Shown one piece after another: positions 1 through 8,800 of a stretch of 64,000 bases of DNA; within the stretch, counting starts at the first letter, position 1, and every line of letters starts with the position of its first letter. The stretch is taken from contig NZ_JAPEPT010000007.1 in NCBI RefSeq assembly GCF_026339995.1, positions 62,001-126,000 on the forward strand. Reading direction: 5' to 3'. Origin of the DNA: Streptomyces sp. NBC_01481. Its GTDB lineage: Bacteria; Actinomycetota; Actinomycetes; Streptomycetales; Streptomycetaceae. Below the pieces are notes generated by a model. That model made no database searches, was not told the origin of the DNA, and saw only the letters and a list, made by a program, of their open reading frames with translations. The translations under genes were made by a program, and so were the position numbers.

Positions 1-40
1 ACATACGGGTGAACGTGTTCCTGAGTGCGGTTGCCGCCGT

Positions 41-649
41 ATGACCCCCGCCCCGCGCCGCCGCAATATCGCGCCGCCCCGAGAGTCCGTGCTCGCAGCC
101 GCCATGGCCACCATCGCCGAGCGCGGGCTCGACGGGCTGACGATGGCCGGGCTCGGGCGGGAGGTCGGGATGAGCAGCGGGCATCTGCTCTATTACTTCC
201 GCACCAAGGACGAACTGCTGCTGCAGACACTGGAGTGGAGCGAGGGCCGCCTCGGCGCCGAGCGCGGTGCGCTGCTCTCCCGGCAGGGCCCGGTGCGCGA
301 GCGGCTCGACGCATACGTCGATCTGTACGTGCCCGACGGGCCGCGCGACCCCCACTGGACGCTCTGGCTCGAAGTCTGGAACCGCTCGCAGAGCGCCGAC
401 GCCGACGCGCGGGCCCGCCAGGCCGCCATCGAGGGGGTCTGGCACCGGGATCTGGTCGCGCTGCTCGCCGAGGGGATCTCGCGCGGCGAGTTCCGCGCGG
501 TCGACGCCGACCGCTACGCCGCCCGGCTCCGTGCCCTCCTCGACGGCTTCAGCGTGCATGTCGCCGTCGGCATACCGGGCACCGGGCGGCCCCAGGTTCT
601 GGCCCATGTGAGGGAGTTCCTCGACGACTCGCTCTTCTCGGGAGCGTAG
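41..649 (+). CDS. TetR-family transcriptional regulator
   Basis: The product is a 202-residue DNA-binding repressor of the TetR/BetI type. An N-terminal helix-turn-helix lies at about residues 15-60 and includes LTMAGLGREVGMSSGHLLYYF followed by a KDELL segment, the usual end of this DNA-binding domain. The rest is an all-helical ligand and dimer domain with a BetI-like C-terminus (motif WLEVWNRS near residue 110). The ligand is unknown. The start is uncertain. No Shine-Dalgarno is visible before ATG 41 and the frame stays open to the window edge, so translation could begin upstream. The HTH spacing nevertheless fits a start at 41. The target is not evident because the upstream neighbour is outside the window. 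Confidence 0.85.
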   Translation: MTPAPRRRNIAPPRESVLAAAMATIAERGLDGLTMAGLGREVGMSSGHLLYYFRTKDELLLQTLEWSEGRLGAERGALLSRQGPVRERLDAYVDLYVPDGPRDPHWTLWLEVWNRSQSADADARARQAAIEGVWHRDLVALLAEGISRGEFRAVDADRYAARLRALLDGFSVHVAVGIPGTGRPQVLAHVREFLDDSLFSGA

Positions 650-689
650 GCCCCGCAGCTCCTCGGGAGGCCGCTGCGCCCGACGGGGC

Positions 690-755
690 CTCGCTCCGGA
701 CCCCCGGTATGCGACCTTCGGCCGCATGTCCTCAAACGCCGGACGGGCTGAAATG
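690..755 (+). repeat. Copy 1 of dispersed intergenic hairpin repeat
   Basis: This segment carries ATGCGACCTTCGGCCGCAT, then TCCTCAAACGCCGG and ACGGGCTGAA. The same string recurs near 9041-9086 and, in reverse orientation, near 28610-28660. This copy is truncated: it keeps one arm of the larger hairpin only. It follows the TetR gene and probably acts as, or derives from, a transcript-end structure. The remaining sequence up to 830 shows nothing else recognisable. Confidence 0.75.
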
Positions 756-830
756 GGCTGCCCCGGCGCGTGGGCGACCGCATCGTGAGACTGTCGTCCA
801 CACCCGCCCGGGCTGTGGCACACTGCCACC

Positions 831-887
831 GTGCTCTCATTCGCCATGATTATCGGCAAGAGCGCGCCGGTCCGCAGTGACCGCTGA
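831..887 (+). CDS. Putative Ile-containing leader peptide of cimA
   Basis: A short frame runs from GTG 831 to TGA 885-887 and encodes an 18-residue peptide, MLSFAMIIGKSAPVRSDR. A second possible start at ATG 846 gives MIIGKSAPVRSDR. Adjacent isoleucine codons (ATT ATC, 849-854) sit early in the frame, and a terminator hairpin with a T-run follows at 944-969, before cimA. A weak -10-like CACACT lies at 819-824, exactly 6 nt before the GTG, which would suit a leaderless transcript. Citramalate synthase serves isoleucine synthesis, so Ile-sensitive attenuation is a reasonable inference. I see no clear antiterminator fold by eye. Confidence 0.5.
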   Translation: MLSFAMIIGKSAPVRSDR

Positions 888-943
888 CCCGTGGACAGTA
901 ACCCCCCGCGGCAGCGGCACCGTGCCCCAGACCCGCGCGCAGA

Positions 944-969
944 CCTCTCGCACCCGCGAGAGGTTTTTT
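944..969 (+). terminator. Intrinsic terminator/attenuator before cimA
   Basis: A perfect 8-bp stem CCTCTCGC / GCGAGAGG (944-951 and 956-963) with loop ACCC is followed immediately by six T residues. It lies between the short leader frame and cimA with no gene ending just upstream. That position fits an attenuator better than an ordinary transcript end. Confidence 0.75.
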
Positions 970-1072
970 CGTTTTACGGCCCCACCCCGGCCAAGGAGCG
1001 AACCGCGCGAAGATGGGGGCAAGTGGAGCCAGAACTTCCGGAGCCACGAATCCGACAGGAGTCAACTCAGCC

Positions 1073-2671
1073 ATGACCACGGAGACCGACGACAGCTTCC
1101 ATGTCTTCGACACGACGCTCCGCGACGGAGCCCAGCGCGAGGGCATCAACCTCACCGTCGCGGACAAGCTGACCATCGCGCGGCACCTGGACGAATTCGG
1201 CGTGGGCTTCATCGAGGGCGGCTGGCCCGGTGCCAACCCCCGGGACACGGAGTTCTTCTCCCGTGCCCAGCAGGAGATCACCTTCCAGCACGCCCAGCTC
1301 GTCGCCTTCGGCGCCACCCGCCGCCCCGGCGCCAGGGCCGCTGAGGACCCGCAGGTCAGGGCCCTCCTGGAGTCGGGCGCTCCGGTGATCACCCTGGTCG
1401 CCAAATCGCACGACCGGCATGTCGAGCTGGCCCTGCGCACGACCCTCGAAGAGAACCTGGAGATGGTCCGCGACACCGTCTCCCACCTGCGCGAACAGGG
1501 CCGCCGCGTCTTCGTGGACTGTGAGCACTTCTTCGACGGCTACCGCGCCAATCCGGAGTACGCCAAGTCCGTGGTCCGCGCCGCGGCCGACGCGGGCGCC
1601 GATGTCGTCGTGCTGTGCGACACCAACGGCGGCATGCTCCCGGCCCAGATCCAGGCCGTCGTCTCCACCGTCCTCGCGGACACCGGCGCGCGCCTGGGCA
1701 TCCACGCCCAGGACGACACCGGATGCGCCGTCGCCAACACCCTCGCCGCCGTCGACGCCGGCGCGACGCACGTCCAGTGCACCGCCAACGGCTACGGCGA
1801 GCGCGTCGGCAACGCCAACCTGTTCCCGGTCGTGGCCGCGCTGGAGCTCAAGTACGCGATGAAGGTGCTGCCCGAGGGCGCGCTGGCCGAGATGACCCGT
1901 ATCTCGCACGCCATCGCCGAGGTCGTCAACCTCACGCCCTCGACCCACCAGCCCTATGTCGGGGTCTCGGCCTTCGCGCACAAGGCCGGGCTGCACGCCT
2001 CCGCCATCAAAGTCGACCCCGATCTCTACCAGCACATCGACCCCGAGCAGGTCGGCAACACCATGCGGATGCTCGTCTCCGACATGGCGGGCCGCGCCTC
2101 CATCGAGCTCAAGGGCAAAGAGCTCGGCATCGACCTCGGCGGCGACCGCGCGCTGGTCGGCCGGGTCGTCGAGCGGGTCAAGGAGCGCGAGCTCAAGGGC
2201 TACACCTACGAGGCCGCGGACGCCTCCTTCGAGCTGCTGCTGCGCGAGGAGGCGGAGGGCCGGGCGCGCCGTTACTTCCGTACGGAGTCCTGGCGGGCCA
2301 TCGTCGAGGACCGCCCCGACGGCACGCACGCCAACGAGGCCACGGTGAAGCTGTGGGCCAAGGGCGAGCGCATCGTCGCCACCGCCGAGGGCAACGGCCC
2401 GGTCAACGCGCTGGACCGGGCGATGCGGGTCGGGCTGGAGAAGATCTATCCGCAGCTCGCCAAGCTGGAGCTGATCGACTACAAGGTCCGCATCCTCGAA
2501 GGCCGCCACGGCTCCGAGTCCACCACCCGCGTCCTGATCACCACGGGCGACGGAGGCGGCGAGTGGGCCACGGTCGGCGTTGCCGACAATGTCATCGCCG
2601 CCTCCTGGCAGGCACTGGAGGACGCGTACACCTACGGCCTGCTGCGCGCCGGGGTCGAGCCCGCCGAGTAG
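1073..2671 (+). CDS. cimA: Citramalate synthase (LeuA-like)
   Basis: The product is a 532-residue enzyme of the 2-isopropylmalate/citramalate synthase family. It is expected to condense pyruvate with acetyl-CoA to citramalate, the first step of the threonine-independent isoleucine route. The N-terminal HMGL-like TIM barrel opens with DTTLRDGAQREG, the metal and substrate signature. The second family signature is visible as GIHAQDDTGCAVAN followed by NGYGERVGNANL. The C-terminal ~130 residues form the LeuA regulatory/dimer domain where leucine or isoleucine usually binds as feedback inhibitor. I chose ATG 1073, preceded by AGGAG at 1057-1061, over an earlier in-frame ATG at 1013 that has no Shine-Dalgarno. 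The long form with DTTLRDGAQREG points to CimA rather than classical LeuA. A role in leucine synthesis cannot be excluded from sequence alone. Confidence 0.88.
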   Translation: MTTETDDSFHVFDTTLRDGAQREGINLTVADKLTIARHLDEFGVGFIEGGWPGANPRDTEFFSRAQQEITFQHAQLVAFGATRRPGARAAEDPQVRALLESGAPVITLVAKSHDRHVELALRTTLEENLEMVRDTVSHLREQGRRVFVDCEHFFDGYRANPEYAKSVVRAAADAGADVVVLCDTNGGMLPAQIQAVVSTVLADTGARLGIHAQDDTGCAVANTLAAVDAGATHVQCTANGYGERVGNANLFPVVAALELKYAMKVLPEGALAEMTRISHAIAEVVNLTPSTHQPYVGVSAFAHKAGLHASAIKVDPDLYQHIDPEQVGNTMRMLVSDMAGRASIELKGKELGIDLGGDRALVGRVVERVKERELKGYTYEAADASFELLLREEAEGRARRYFRTESWRAIVEDRPDGTHANEATVKLWAKGERIVATAEGNGPVNALDRAMRVGLEKIYPQLAKLELIDYKVRILEGRHGSESTTRVLITTGDGGGEWATVGVADNVIAASWQALEDAYTYGLLRAGVEPAE

Positions 2672-2712
2672 CGGCCGGACAGGTTCAGCGCTGCCGGGTC
2701 AGGGCTGAGGGC

Positions 2713-4584
2713 TCAGGTCTGGAGCCGCCACTTCTGGTTGGCGGCTCCGGTGCACGACCAGATCTGCGCCCGGGCCCCGTTCGCCGATGAATTGCCTGTC
2801 ACGTCAAGGCACTTGTCGGCCGGTGCGTTCACCAGGTCGCCGGTGGACGCCTGCCACCGCCACTGCTGCGCGCCCGAGCCGTTGCACCCGTACAGCTGGA
2901 CCTTCGTGCCGTCGGCCGTCGATCCTCCCGTCACGTCCAGGCACTTGCCGAGCGCCTGGACGGTGCCGTCGGAGCGGACCGTCCAGCGCTGGGCAGCCGT
3001 GCCGTTGCAGTCCCACAGCTGTACGGCCGTGCCGTCGGCGCCGGAGCCGCCCGCCACGTCGAGGCACTTTCCGGCCAGCCCGACGAGGCTCCCCGTCGAG
3101 TCCGTACCGCCGCCCTGCGTGCCCGACCACGTGAAGGTCGCGGACGTCTTGCCGGGCAGCGAGTACGTGGCGTGCTGCCCGCCCCAGTTGACGGTGAGGG
3201 ACTGCGCCGACGAGGAGTCGTTGTACGCGATCAGCGCCTTCGAGCCGTCCGGGTTGCGCCAGGCCACGTTCGGCACGGCCGCGCTCGCCGTGGAGGCGAT
3301 CCGCTGGGCGCCGGGCCGGACGAACTTCGTGAGGTGGCCCATCGTGTAGTACTCGATCATGTAGTCGACCTGGCCGTGCCGGCTGTCCCCGTTGTGGACG
3401 GTGATCAGCCCGTCGCAGCCGCCGCAGCCGCCGTTGTGCGGACCCCGGTTCTGGTCGACGGCCAGGGACCATTTGGTCACCGACTTCACCCAGTTACGGG
3501 TGTAGTCGACGATGTTCAGCATGTCCTCGCGCTGCTGGTTGCCGATCCAGGTGCCGCCCGAGTGCTCGGTCTGGAAGGCGTCCAGCTGCGGGTACTGGTT
3601 GTGCACCTCGGTCTGCCGGGAGACATTGCCGCCGTAGCCGTGCCAGGCGATCCCGCCGAAGTTCGGGTGGCTGCGCACCGCCGCGTCGTTCACCGTCGCC
3701 GCGGCGTACGCGTCGTAGGTGTCCCAGTTCCAGTCGTGCGCGAGCACCTTGGTGGGCAGGCCCGCGGACTGGAGCTTGGGCAGCAGCTCGCTCTTGGTGA
3801 AGTAGGCCAGACCCGAGGCGTTCCAGCTCATCGACGGATAACCGGCGCAGCAGGTCGGCTCGTTCTGAGCGGTGACGTAGTCGACCGGGATGCCCTGGTC
3901 GCGGTAGGCGTTCAGATACTTCACGAAGTAGTCGGCGTAGGCGCCGTAGAACTCCGACTTCAGCCAGCCGCCGTTGAGCTCTCCGCTGTCCTTCATCCAC
4001 GCGGGCGCGGTCCACGGCGATGCCACCGTCGTCAGCGCGGGGTTGAGCTGCTTGGCCTGTCTGGTCAGCGGCAGTACGTCGGCGAGATCGTGCGCGACGG
4101 AGAACTTCGACAGGGAGGGGTCGGTCTGGCCTGCCGGGACGTCGTCGTAGGTGTAGCCGAAGCGGGCCAGGTCGGAGCCGCCCATCGGATTGCGTACGAA
4201 GGAGAGCCCGATGCCCTCGGTGGGGGAGAAGAGCTTCTTCATCGTCTCGTCGCGGGTCGCCTGCGAGAGTGCGCCGCTGCTCTTCATCAGCCAGGCCGCG
4301 GTGTCGGTGAAGGAGGCTCCGCCGCCGGTGAAGGTCTGGAAGCGGGTGCTCTCGTCGACGGTGATGTTGGTTCCCGAACCGCCGCTGCCCGCCTGGAAGG
4401 TGAGGGGCGTCTGCTGCTGGAGCCCTCGTGTGACATGCCTGCCGCCGGCGTCGTCGGTGGTGGTGAGCCAGATGTTCACCTGCTCGCCCGCGGCCTGCGC
4501 CGAGCCGGTCGTCAGACCGGTCAGTCCGGCGGCGGCCAGGGCGGATGCGAGCAGGATCCTGATCGTTCTTCTGCGTCGTGCCAT
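2713..4584 (-). CDS. Secreted GH30 glycosidase with C-terminal ricin-type lectin domain
   Basis: This is a 623-residue secreted glycoside hydrolase. It has a signal peptide (MARRRRTIRILLASALAAAG, cleavage near SAQAA), a GH30 barrel at about residues 65-410, a beta-sandwich to about 480, a Gly/Thr linker, and a ricin-B/CBM13 lectin domain with three QxW-type repeats at the end (AAQRW, GAQQW, ANQKW). The GH30 acid/base is Glu242 in TAQNEPTCC and the nucleophile is Glu340 in FQTEHSGG. The start at 4584 has GGAGAGG upstream; the longer upstream frame lacks a signal-like start. The family includes beta-1,6-glucanases and glucosylceramidase-like enzymes. Shared control with a LacI regulator and a GH3 beta-glucosidase-type enzyme favours a microbial beta-glucan as substrate, which is inference. 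Confidence 0.88.
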   Translation of the reverse strand: MARRRRTIRILLASALAAAGLTGLTTGSAQAAGEQVNIWLTTTDDAGGRHVTRGLQQQTPLTFQAGSGGSGTNITVDESTRFQTFTGGGASFTDTAAWLMKSSGALSQATRDETMKKLFSPTEGIGLSFVRNPMGGSDLARFGYTYDDVPAGQTDPSLSKFSVAHDLADVLPLTRQAKQLNPALTTVASPWTAPAWMKDSGELNGGWLKSEFYGAYADYFVKYLNAYRDQGIPVDYVTAQNEPTCCAGYPSMSWNASGLAYFTKSELLPKLQSAGLPTKVLAHDWNWDTYDAYAAATVNDAAVRSHPNFGGIAWHGYGGNVSRQTEVHNQYPQLDAFQTEHSGGTWIGNQQREDMLNIVDYTRNWVKSVTKWSLAVDQNRGPHNGGCGGCDGLITVHNGDSRHGQVDYMIEYYTMGHLTKFVRPGAQRIASTASAAVPNVAWRNPDGSKALIAYNDSSSAQSLTVNWGGQHATYSLPGKTSATFTWSGTQGGGTDSTGSLVGLAGKCLDVAGGSGADGTAVQLWDCNGTAAQRWTVRSDGTVQALGKCLDVTGGSTADGTKVQLYGCNGSGAQQWRWQASTGDLVNAPADKCLDVTGNSSANGARAQIWSCTGAANQKWRLQT

Positions 4585-4738
4585 GGGCTGGGGCCCTCTC
4601 CGGCAGTGGTGTGGGGGTCGAGGCCAGAGTGAACTGCCGTTGGGTATGGCCGTCAAGGGATTGCGCATTCAGGATCTGAACGCACAACGGCCAAGATCCG
4701 CCCAGAAGTTGGGTTCGGACCAATCTCGGCGTGAAGTA

Positions 4739-4767
4739 TTGACGGCACTCTTCGCCAGGGGTTAACT
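4739..4767 (+). promoter_or_regulatory. Probable housekeeping-type promoter of the lacI gene
   Basis: TTGACG (4739-4744) is separated by 17 nt from TTAACT (4762-4767), which resembles a vegetative sigma-70-type promoter reading toward the LacI gene. The palindromic operator lies just downstream, around the expected transcription start. Confidence 0.5.
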
Positions 4768-4782
4768 CACCGCCCAGACCCC

Positions 4783-4806
4783 GGGACCGGTTCCGGAACC
4801 GGTCCC
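4783..4806. promoter_or_regulatory. 24-bp perfect palindrome, probable LacI-family operator
   Basis: The two 12-nt arms GGGACCGGTTCC and GGAACCGGTCCC form a perfect, uninterrupted palindrome. It sits in the 257-nt gap between the divergent GH30 and lacI genes, 35 nt before the lacI start. This is the expected place for autoregulation and control of the hydrolase. The sequence differs from the CebR-type box TGGGAGCGCTCCCA, which suggests a different regulator specificity. Confidence 0.7.
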
Positions 4807-4841
4807 AGCACCCGCCCAAGCCCTCGACGCGGAGGCCCCCG

Positions 4842-5816
4842 ATGCGAGTCACGATCGCCGACGTCGCACGTGAGGCGGGGGTCAGCAAGACCACCGTGTC
4901 CCGCGTCCTCAACACCAAGGGCGAGGTGGACTCCGGCACCGCTTCCCGTGTTCGTGAAGTGATCGCAAGCCTCGGCTATGTCCCCAGCAGCGGCGCCGTC
5001 GGCCTGGCCCGCGGCACCAGCCGTACGGTCGGGATGCTGACGCCCCCGCTCACCTGGCCCTGGATGGGCGAGGTCCTCCAGGGAGTCGTCGACACCGTCG
5101 AGGCCGCGGGATACGGGCTGCTGCTCTTCACCTGCAACCGCGGCGCCGAGTCCGTCGAGCGCTTCACCAGCCAGGTCTCGGCCCGCGCCTTCGACGGACT
5201 GCTGGTGATCGAACCGGAGAACACCCTCGGCACGATCACCGCGATGCACCGCGAGGGCCTCCCGGTCGTCCTCATCGACGACCGCGGCCACCACCCCGAA
5301 TTCCCTTCCGTCGCGACCACCAACCGCGAGGGCGGAGCCTCGGCTGCCCGGCATCTGCTGGCCTCGGGCCGCACCCGCCCGCTGATCGTCACCGGCCGCC
5401 GCCACTTCGGCTGCGTACGCGACCGGCTGGACGGCTTCCGGGACGTCCTGCCGACCGGCACGATCGCCGAGGGCGACTTCACCGAGCTCTCCGGACAGCT
5501 CGCGGTCGAACGGCACCTCGCCGACGGCACCCCCTTCGACTCGGTCTTCGCGCACAACGACCTCAGCGCGGTCGGCGTGCTGAGAGCCCTGCGTGCCGCC
5601 GGCCGGAGCGTGCCCGACGACATCGCCGTCGTCGGCTTCGACGACCTCCCCGTCGCGCAGCACACCGAACCGCCCCTGACGACCGTGCGCCAGCCCATGC
5701 GGGAGATGGGCGAAACGGCGGCGCGGATGCTGCTCGCCCACCTCGGCGGCACCCCGGCGCCGGACGAACCGGTCGTCCTCCCAACGGAGTTGGTCGTCCG
5801 CCGCTCCGCTCCCTGA
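4842..5816 (+). CDS. LacI-family sugar-responsive repressor
   Basis: The product is a 324-residue LacI/GalR repressor. The N-terminal HTH and hinge helix (MRVTIADVAREAGVSKTTVS at residues 1-20, then RVLN) match the family pattern closely. A periplasmic-binding-like sugar domain follows (about 60-320), with the dimer-region motif FAHNDLSAVGVLRAL and the IAVVGFDDLPVAQHTEPPLTTV segment. GGAGG precedes ATG 4842. The gene lies between the divergent GH30 gene and the downstream GH3 gene (gap 53 nt), so it very likely represses both until an oligosaccharide inducer appears. The inducer cannot be read from sequence; a beta-glucan oligosaccharide fits the neighbours. Confidence 0.92.
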   Translation: MRVTIADVAREAGVSKTTVSRVLNTKGEVDSGTASRVREVIASLGYVPSSGAVGLARGTSRTVGMLTPPLTWPWMGEVLQGVVDTVEAAGYGLLLFTCNRGAESVERFTSQVSARAFDGLLVIEPENTLGTITAMHREGLPVVLIDDRGHHPEFPSVATTNREGGASAARHLLASGRTRPLIVTGRRHFGCVRDRLDGFRDVLPTGTIAEGDFTELSGQLAVERHLADGTPFDSVFAHNDLSAVGVLRALRAAGRSVPDDIAVVGFDDLPVAQHTEPPLTTVRQPMREMGETAARMLLAHLGGTPAPDEPVVLPTELVVRRSAP

Positions 5817-5869
5817 CCTGTCGCCGCTCCCTGACCTGTTCCTGCGTCATGACCTACGAAGGAGCCGCA

Positions 5870-8800
5870 ATGCCACCCCGCACCCGCACGCGCTTCAAAA
5901 GCAGAGCCGGAACCGGAACCAGGACCACAACCGCGGTGCTCGCCGCGACCGCCGTGCTCGCCGGTCTGCTGGCCGCCGCCGTCCCCAGTGCCGCCGCCGA
6001 CGACCCCGCCCCCGTCGCCGTCGACCGCTTCGAGGGCGAGGTCCCCTTCGCGAACCCGCCCGCCGAGGGCATCTTCACCTGGGGCAGCGACGCCGACGAC
6101 CAGCCCAGGCTGGAACTCAAGGAGCGAGCCGACGCCCCCGAAGGCGCCAAGGTCCTCGAAGGCAGCTACGACATCAGCGGCTGGGGCGGACTCACCCACG
6201 ACTTCGCCTTCGACAAGCCCGCCCACGACTGGACGGTGCACAAGGGCATCCGCTTCTGGTGGTACGGCCAGAACACCGCACCCCTGCCGCCCGGTTCCGG
6301 CAAGCGCATCAACTTCGAGCTCAAGGACGGCGGCGCCAACGGCGAGGCGTCCGAGCTGTGGACCACGTCGTTCACCGACGACTGGGAGGGCTGGCACCTC
6401 GTCGAGATCCCCTTCGCCGACTTCGTCTACCGCGCCGACTACCAGCCCGTCGGCGGCATCGACCAGATCCTCGGACTCAACGAGATGTGGGGATACGCGC
6501 TCACCCTGCCGCCCGGCGAGCCCGGAAGGTTCGCGATGGACGGCGTCGAGCTGTACGGAAAGGCCGACCCGGCCCTGAAGGCGAAGGTCATCACCGACGC
6601 CGCCGTGTACCCGGTCGACGAGGGCGGCACCGCCCAGGTGAAGATCTCCGTCGCCACCACCGGCTCCGGCCCGATCGACGAGCCCGTGACCGTCGCGTAC
6701 ACGACCGAGGGCGGCAGCGCCGAAGCGGGCACGGACTACGCCCCGGTCTCCGGCACCGTCACCTTCCCGGCCGGATCGGTCTCCGGTACGTCCAAGACCG
6801 TCACAGTCGCCACCAAGAAGGACTCCGCGGCCGAGTCCGCCGAGACGATCCCGCTCAAACTCACCGTCACCGGCGCCAAGCCGCCGGCCGAGACCCCGCA
6901 GGTCGTCGTCGACGCCCACGGACTGCCGTATCTCGACGCCGGGCTCCCGGTGAAGAAGCGCGTCGCCGACCTCCTCTCCCGGATGACACTCGCGGAGAAG
7001 GCCGGCCAGATGACCCAGGCCGAGCGCAACGCCCTCAAGTCCCAGGGTGACATCGCACGGTACGACCTCGGCTCACTGCTCTCCGGCGGCGGCTCGGTGC
7101 CCACGCCCAACGCCCCCGAGGCCTGGGCCAGGATGGTCGACGCCTACCAACTGCGCGCCCAGGCAACGCGGTTCCAGATCCCGCTGATCTACGGCGTGGA
7201 CGCGGTCCACGGCCACAACAATGTCATCGGGTCGACGATCATGCCGCACAACATCGGCATCGGAGCCACCCGTGACCCGGCCGTCGCCGAGAAGACCGGA
7301 GCGGTGACGGCGAAGGAAGTACGCGCCACCGGCATTCCGTGGGACTTCGCACCCTGCCTCTGCGTCACCCGCGACGAGCGCTGGGGCCGCTCGTACGAGG
7401 CCTTCGGCGAGGACCCGGCCTTGGTCACCGCCATGGAGACCGTCATCAAGGGCATGCAGGGACCGCCCTCCGGCAAGGACCTCGACCGCAACGACAAGGT
7501 GCTGACCACCGCGAAGCACTTCGTCGGCGACGGCGGCACGGAGTACGGCTCGTCCGCCACCGGCTCGTACACGATCGACCAGGGCATTACGAAGGTCACC
7601 CGTCAGGAGCTGGAAGCGGTCCACCTCGCGCCTTTCGCCGAAGCGGTGAAGCGCGGTACCGGCTCGGTCATGCCCTCGTACTCCTCGCTCGACATCGTCG
7701 GCGACGACCAGGGCCCCGTGAAGATGCACGCCAGTGCCGAGACGATCAACGGCGTGCTCAAGGACCGGATGGGATTCAAGGGCTTCGTCATCAGCGACTG
7801 GCAGGCGATCGACCAGATTCCCGGCGACTACGCGAGTGACGTCCGCACGTCGGTGAACGCGGGACTCGACATGATCATGGTCCCGACGGCGTACCCCGAC
7901 TTCCACAAGACCCTTCTGGACGAGGTGAACGCGGGCCGCATCAGCCGGGCCAGGATCGACGACGCGGTCTCCCGGATCCTGACCCAGAAGTTCACGCTCG
8001 GCCTCTTCGAGAAGCCGTACGCGGACACCGCCAACATCGGCACGGTCGGCTCGGCCGCACACCGCGCGGTCGCCCGCGAGGCCGCCGCCAAGTCCCAGGT
8101 CCTGCTGAAGAACGACGGCGCGGTGCTGCCGCTGAAGCCGTCGCAGAAGGTGTACGTCGCCGGGTCCAACGCCGACGACCTCGGCAACCAGGCCGGCGGC
8201 TGGACCGTCACCTGGCAGGGCTCCTCAGGAAAGATCACCACCGGCACGACGATCCTGGAGGCCATGAAGAAGGCCGCGCCGGACGCGGCCCTCACCTACT
8301 CCAAGGACGCCTCCGCGCCGACGGACGGCCATGACGTCGGCGTGGTCGTCGTCGGCGAGACCCCGTACGCGGAGGGCATCGGCGACGTCGGCAACGGCCA
8401 CGACCTGGAGCTCGGCGCCGCGGACAAGGCGGCGGTCGACAAGGTCTGCGGGGCCATGAAGTGCGCGGTCCTCATCGTCTCGGGCCGCCCCCAGCTCATC
8501 GGCGACCGTCTCGGCGACATCGACGCGCTCGTCGCCTCCTGGCTCCCCGGCACAGAGGGCGACGGCGTCGCCGATGTCCTCTACGGCAAGCGGCCCTTCA
8601 CCGGGCAGCTGCCGGTCACCTGGCCCAAGTCGGCCGACCAGCTGCCGATCAACGTCGGCGACGCGGCGTACGACCCGCAGTACCCCTACGGCTGGGGCCT
8701 GACCACGCTCCGCAAGCCCCCGTCGGGAGGGGAGCTCACCCTCAAGGCGATCGCCCTCGCGGCAAGGGTTCTGGAGGCGACGGGCCGCGGCGACTCCCCG

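Noticed and set aside
1067-2509. Long open frame antisense to cimA (480 codons)
   Set aside because: It is a GC-frame shadow. The sense frame carries the complete enzyme signatures; the antisense translation is Asp/Gly/Val-rich with no domain.
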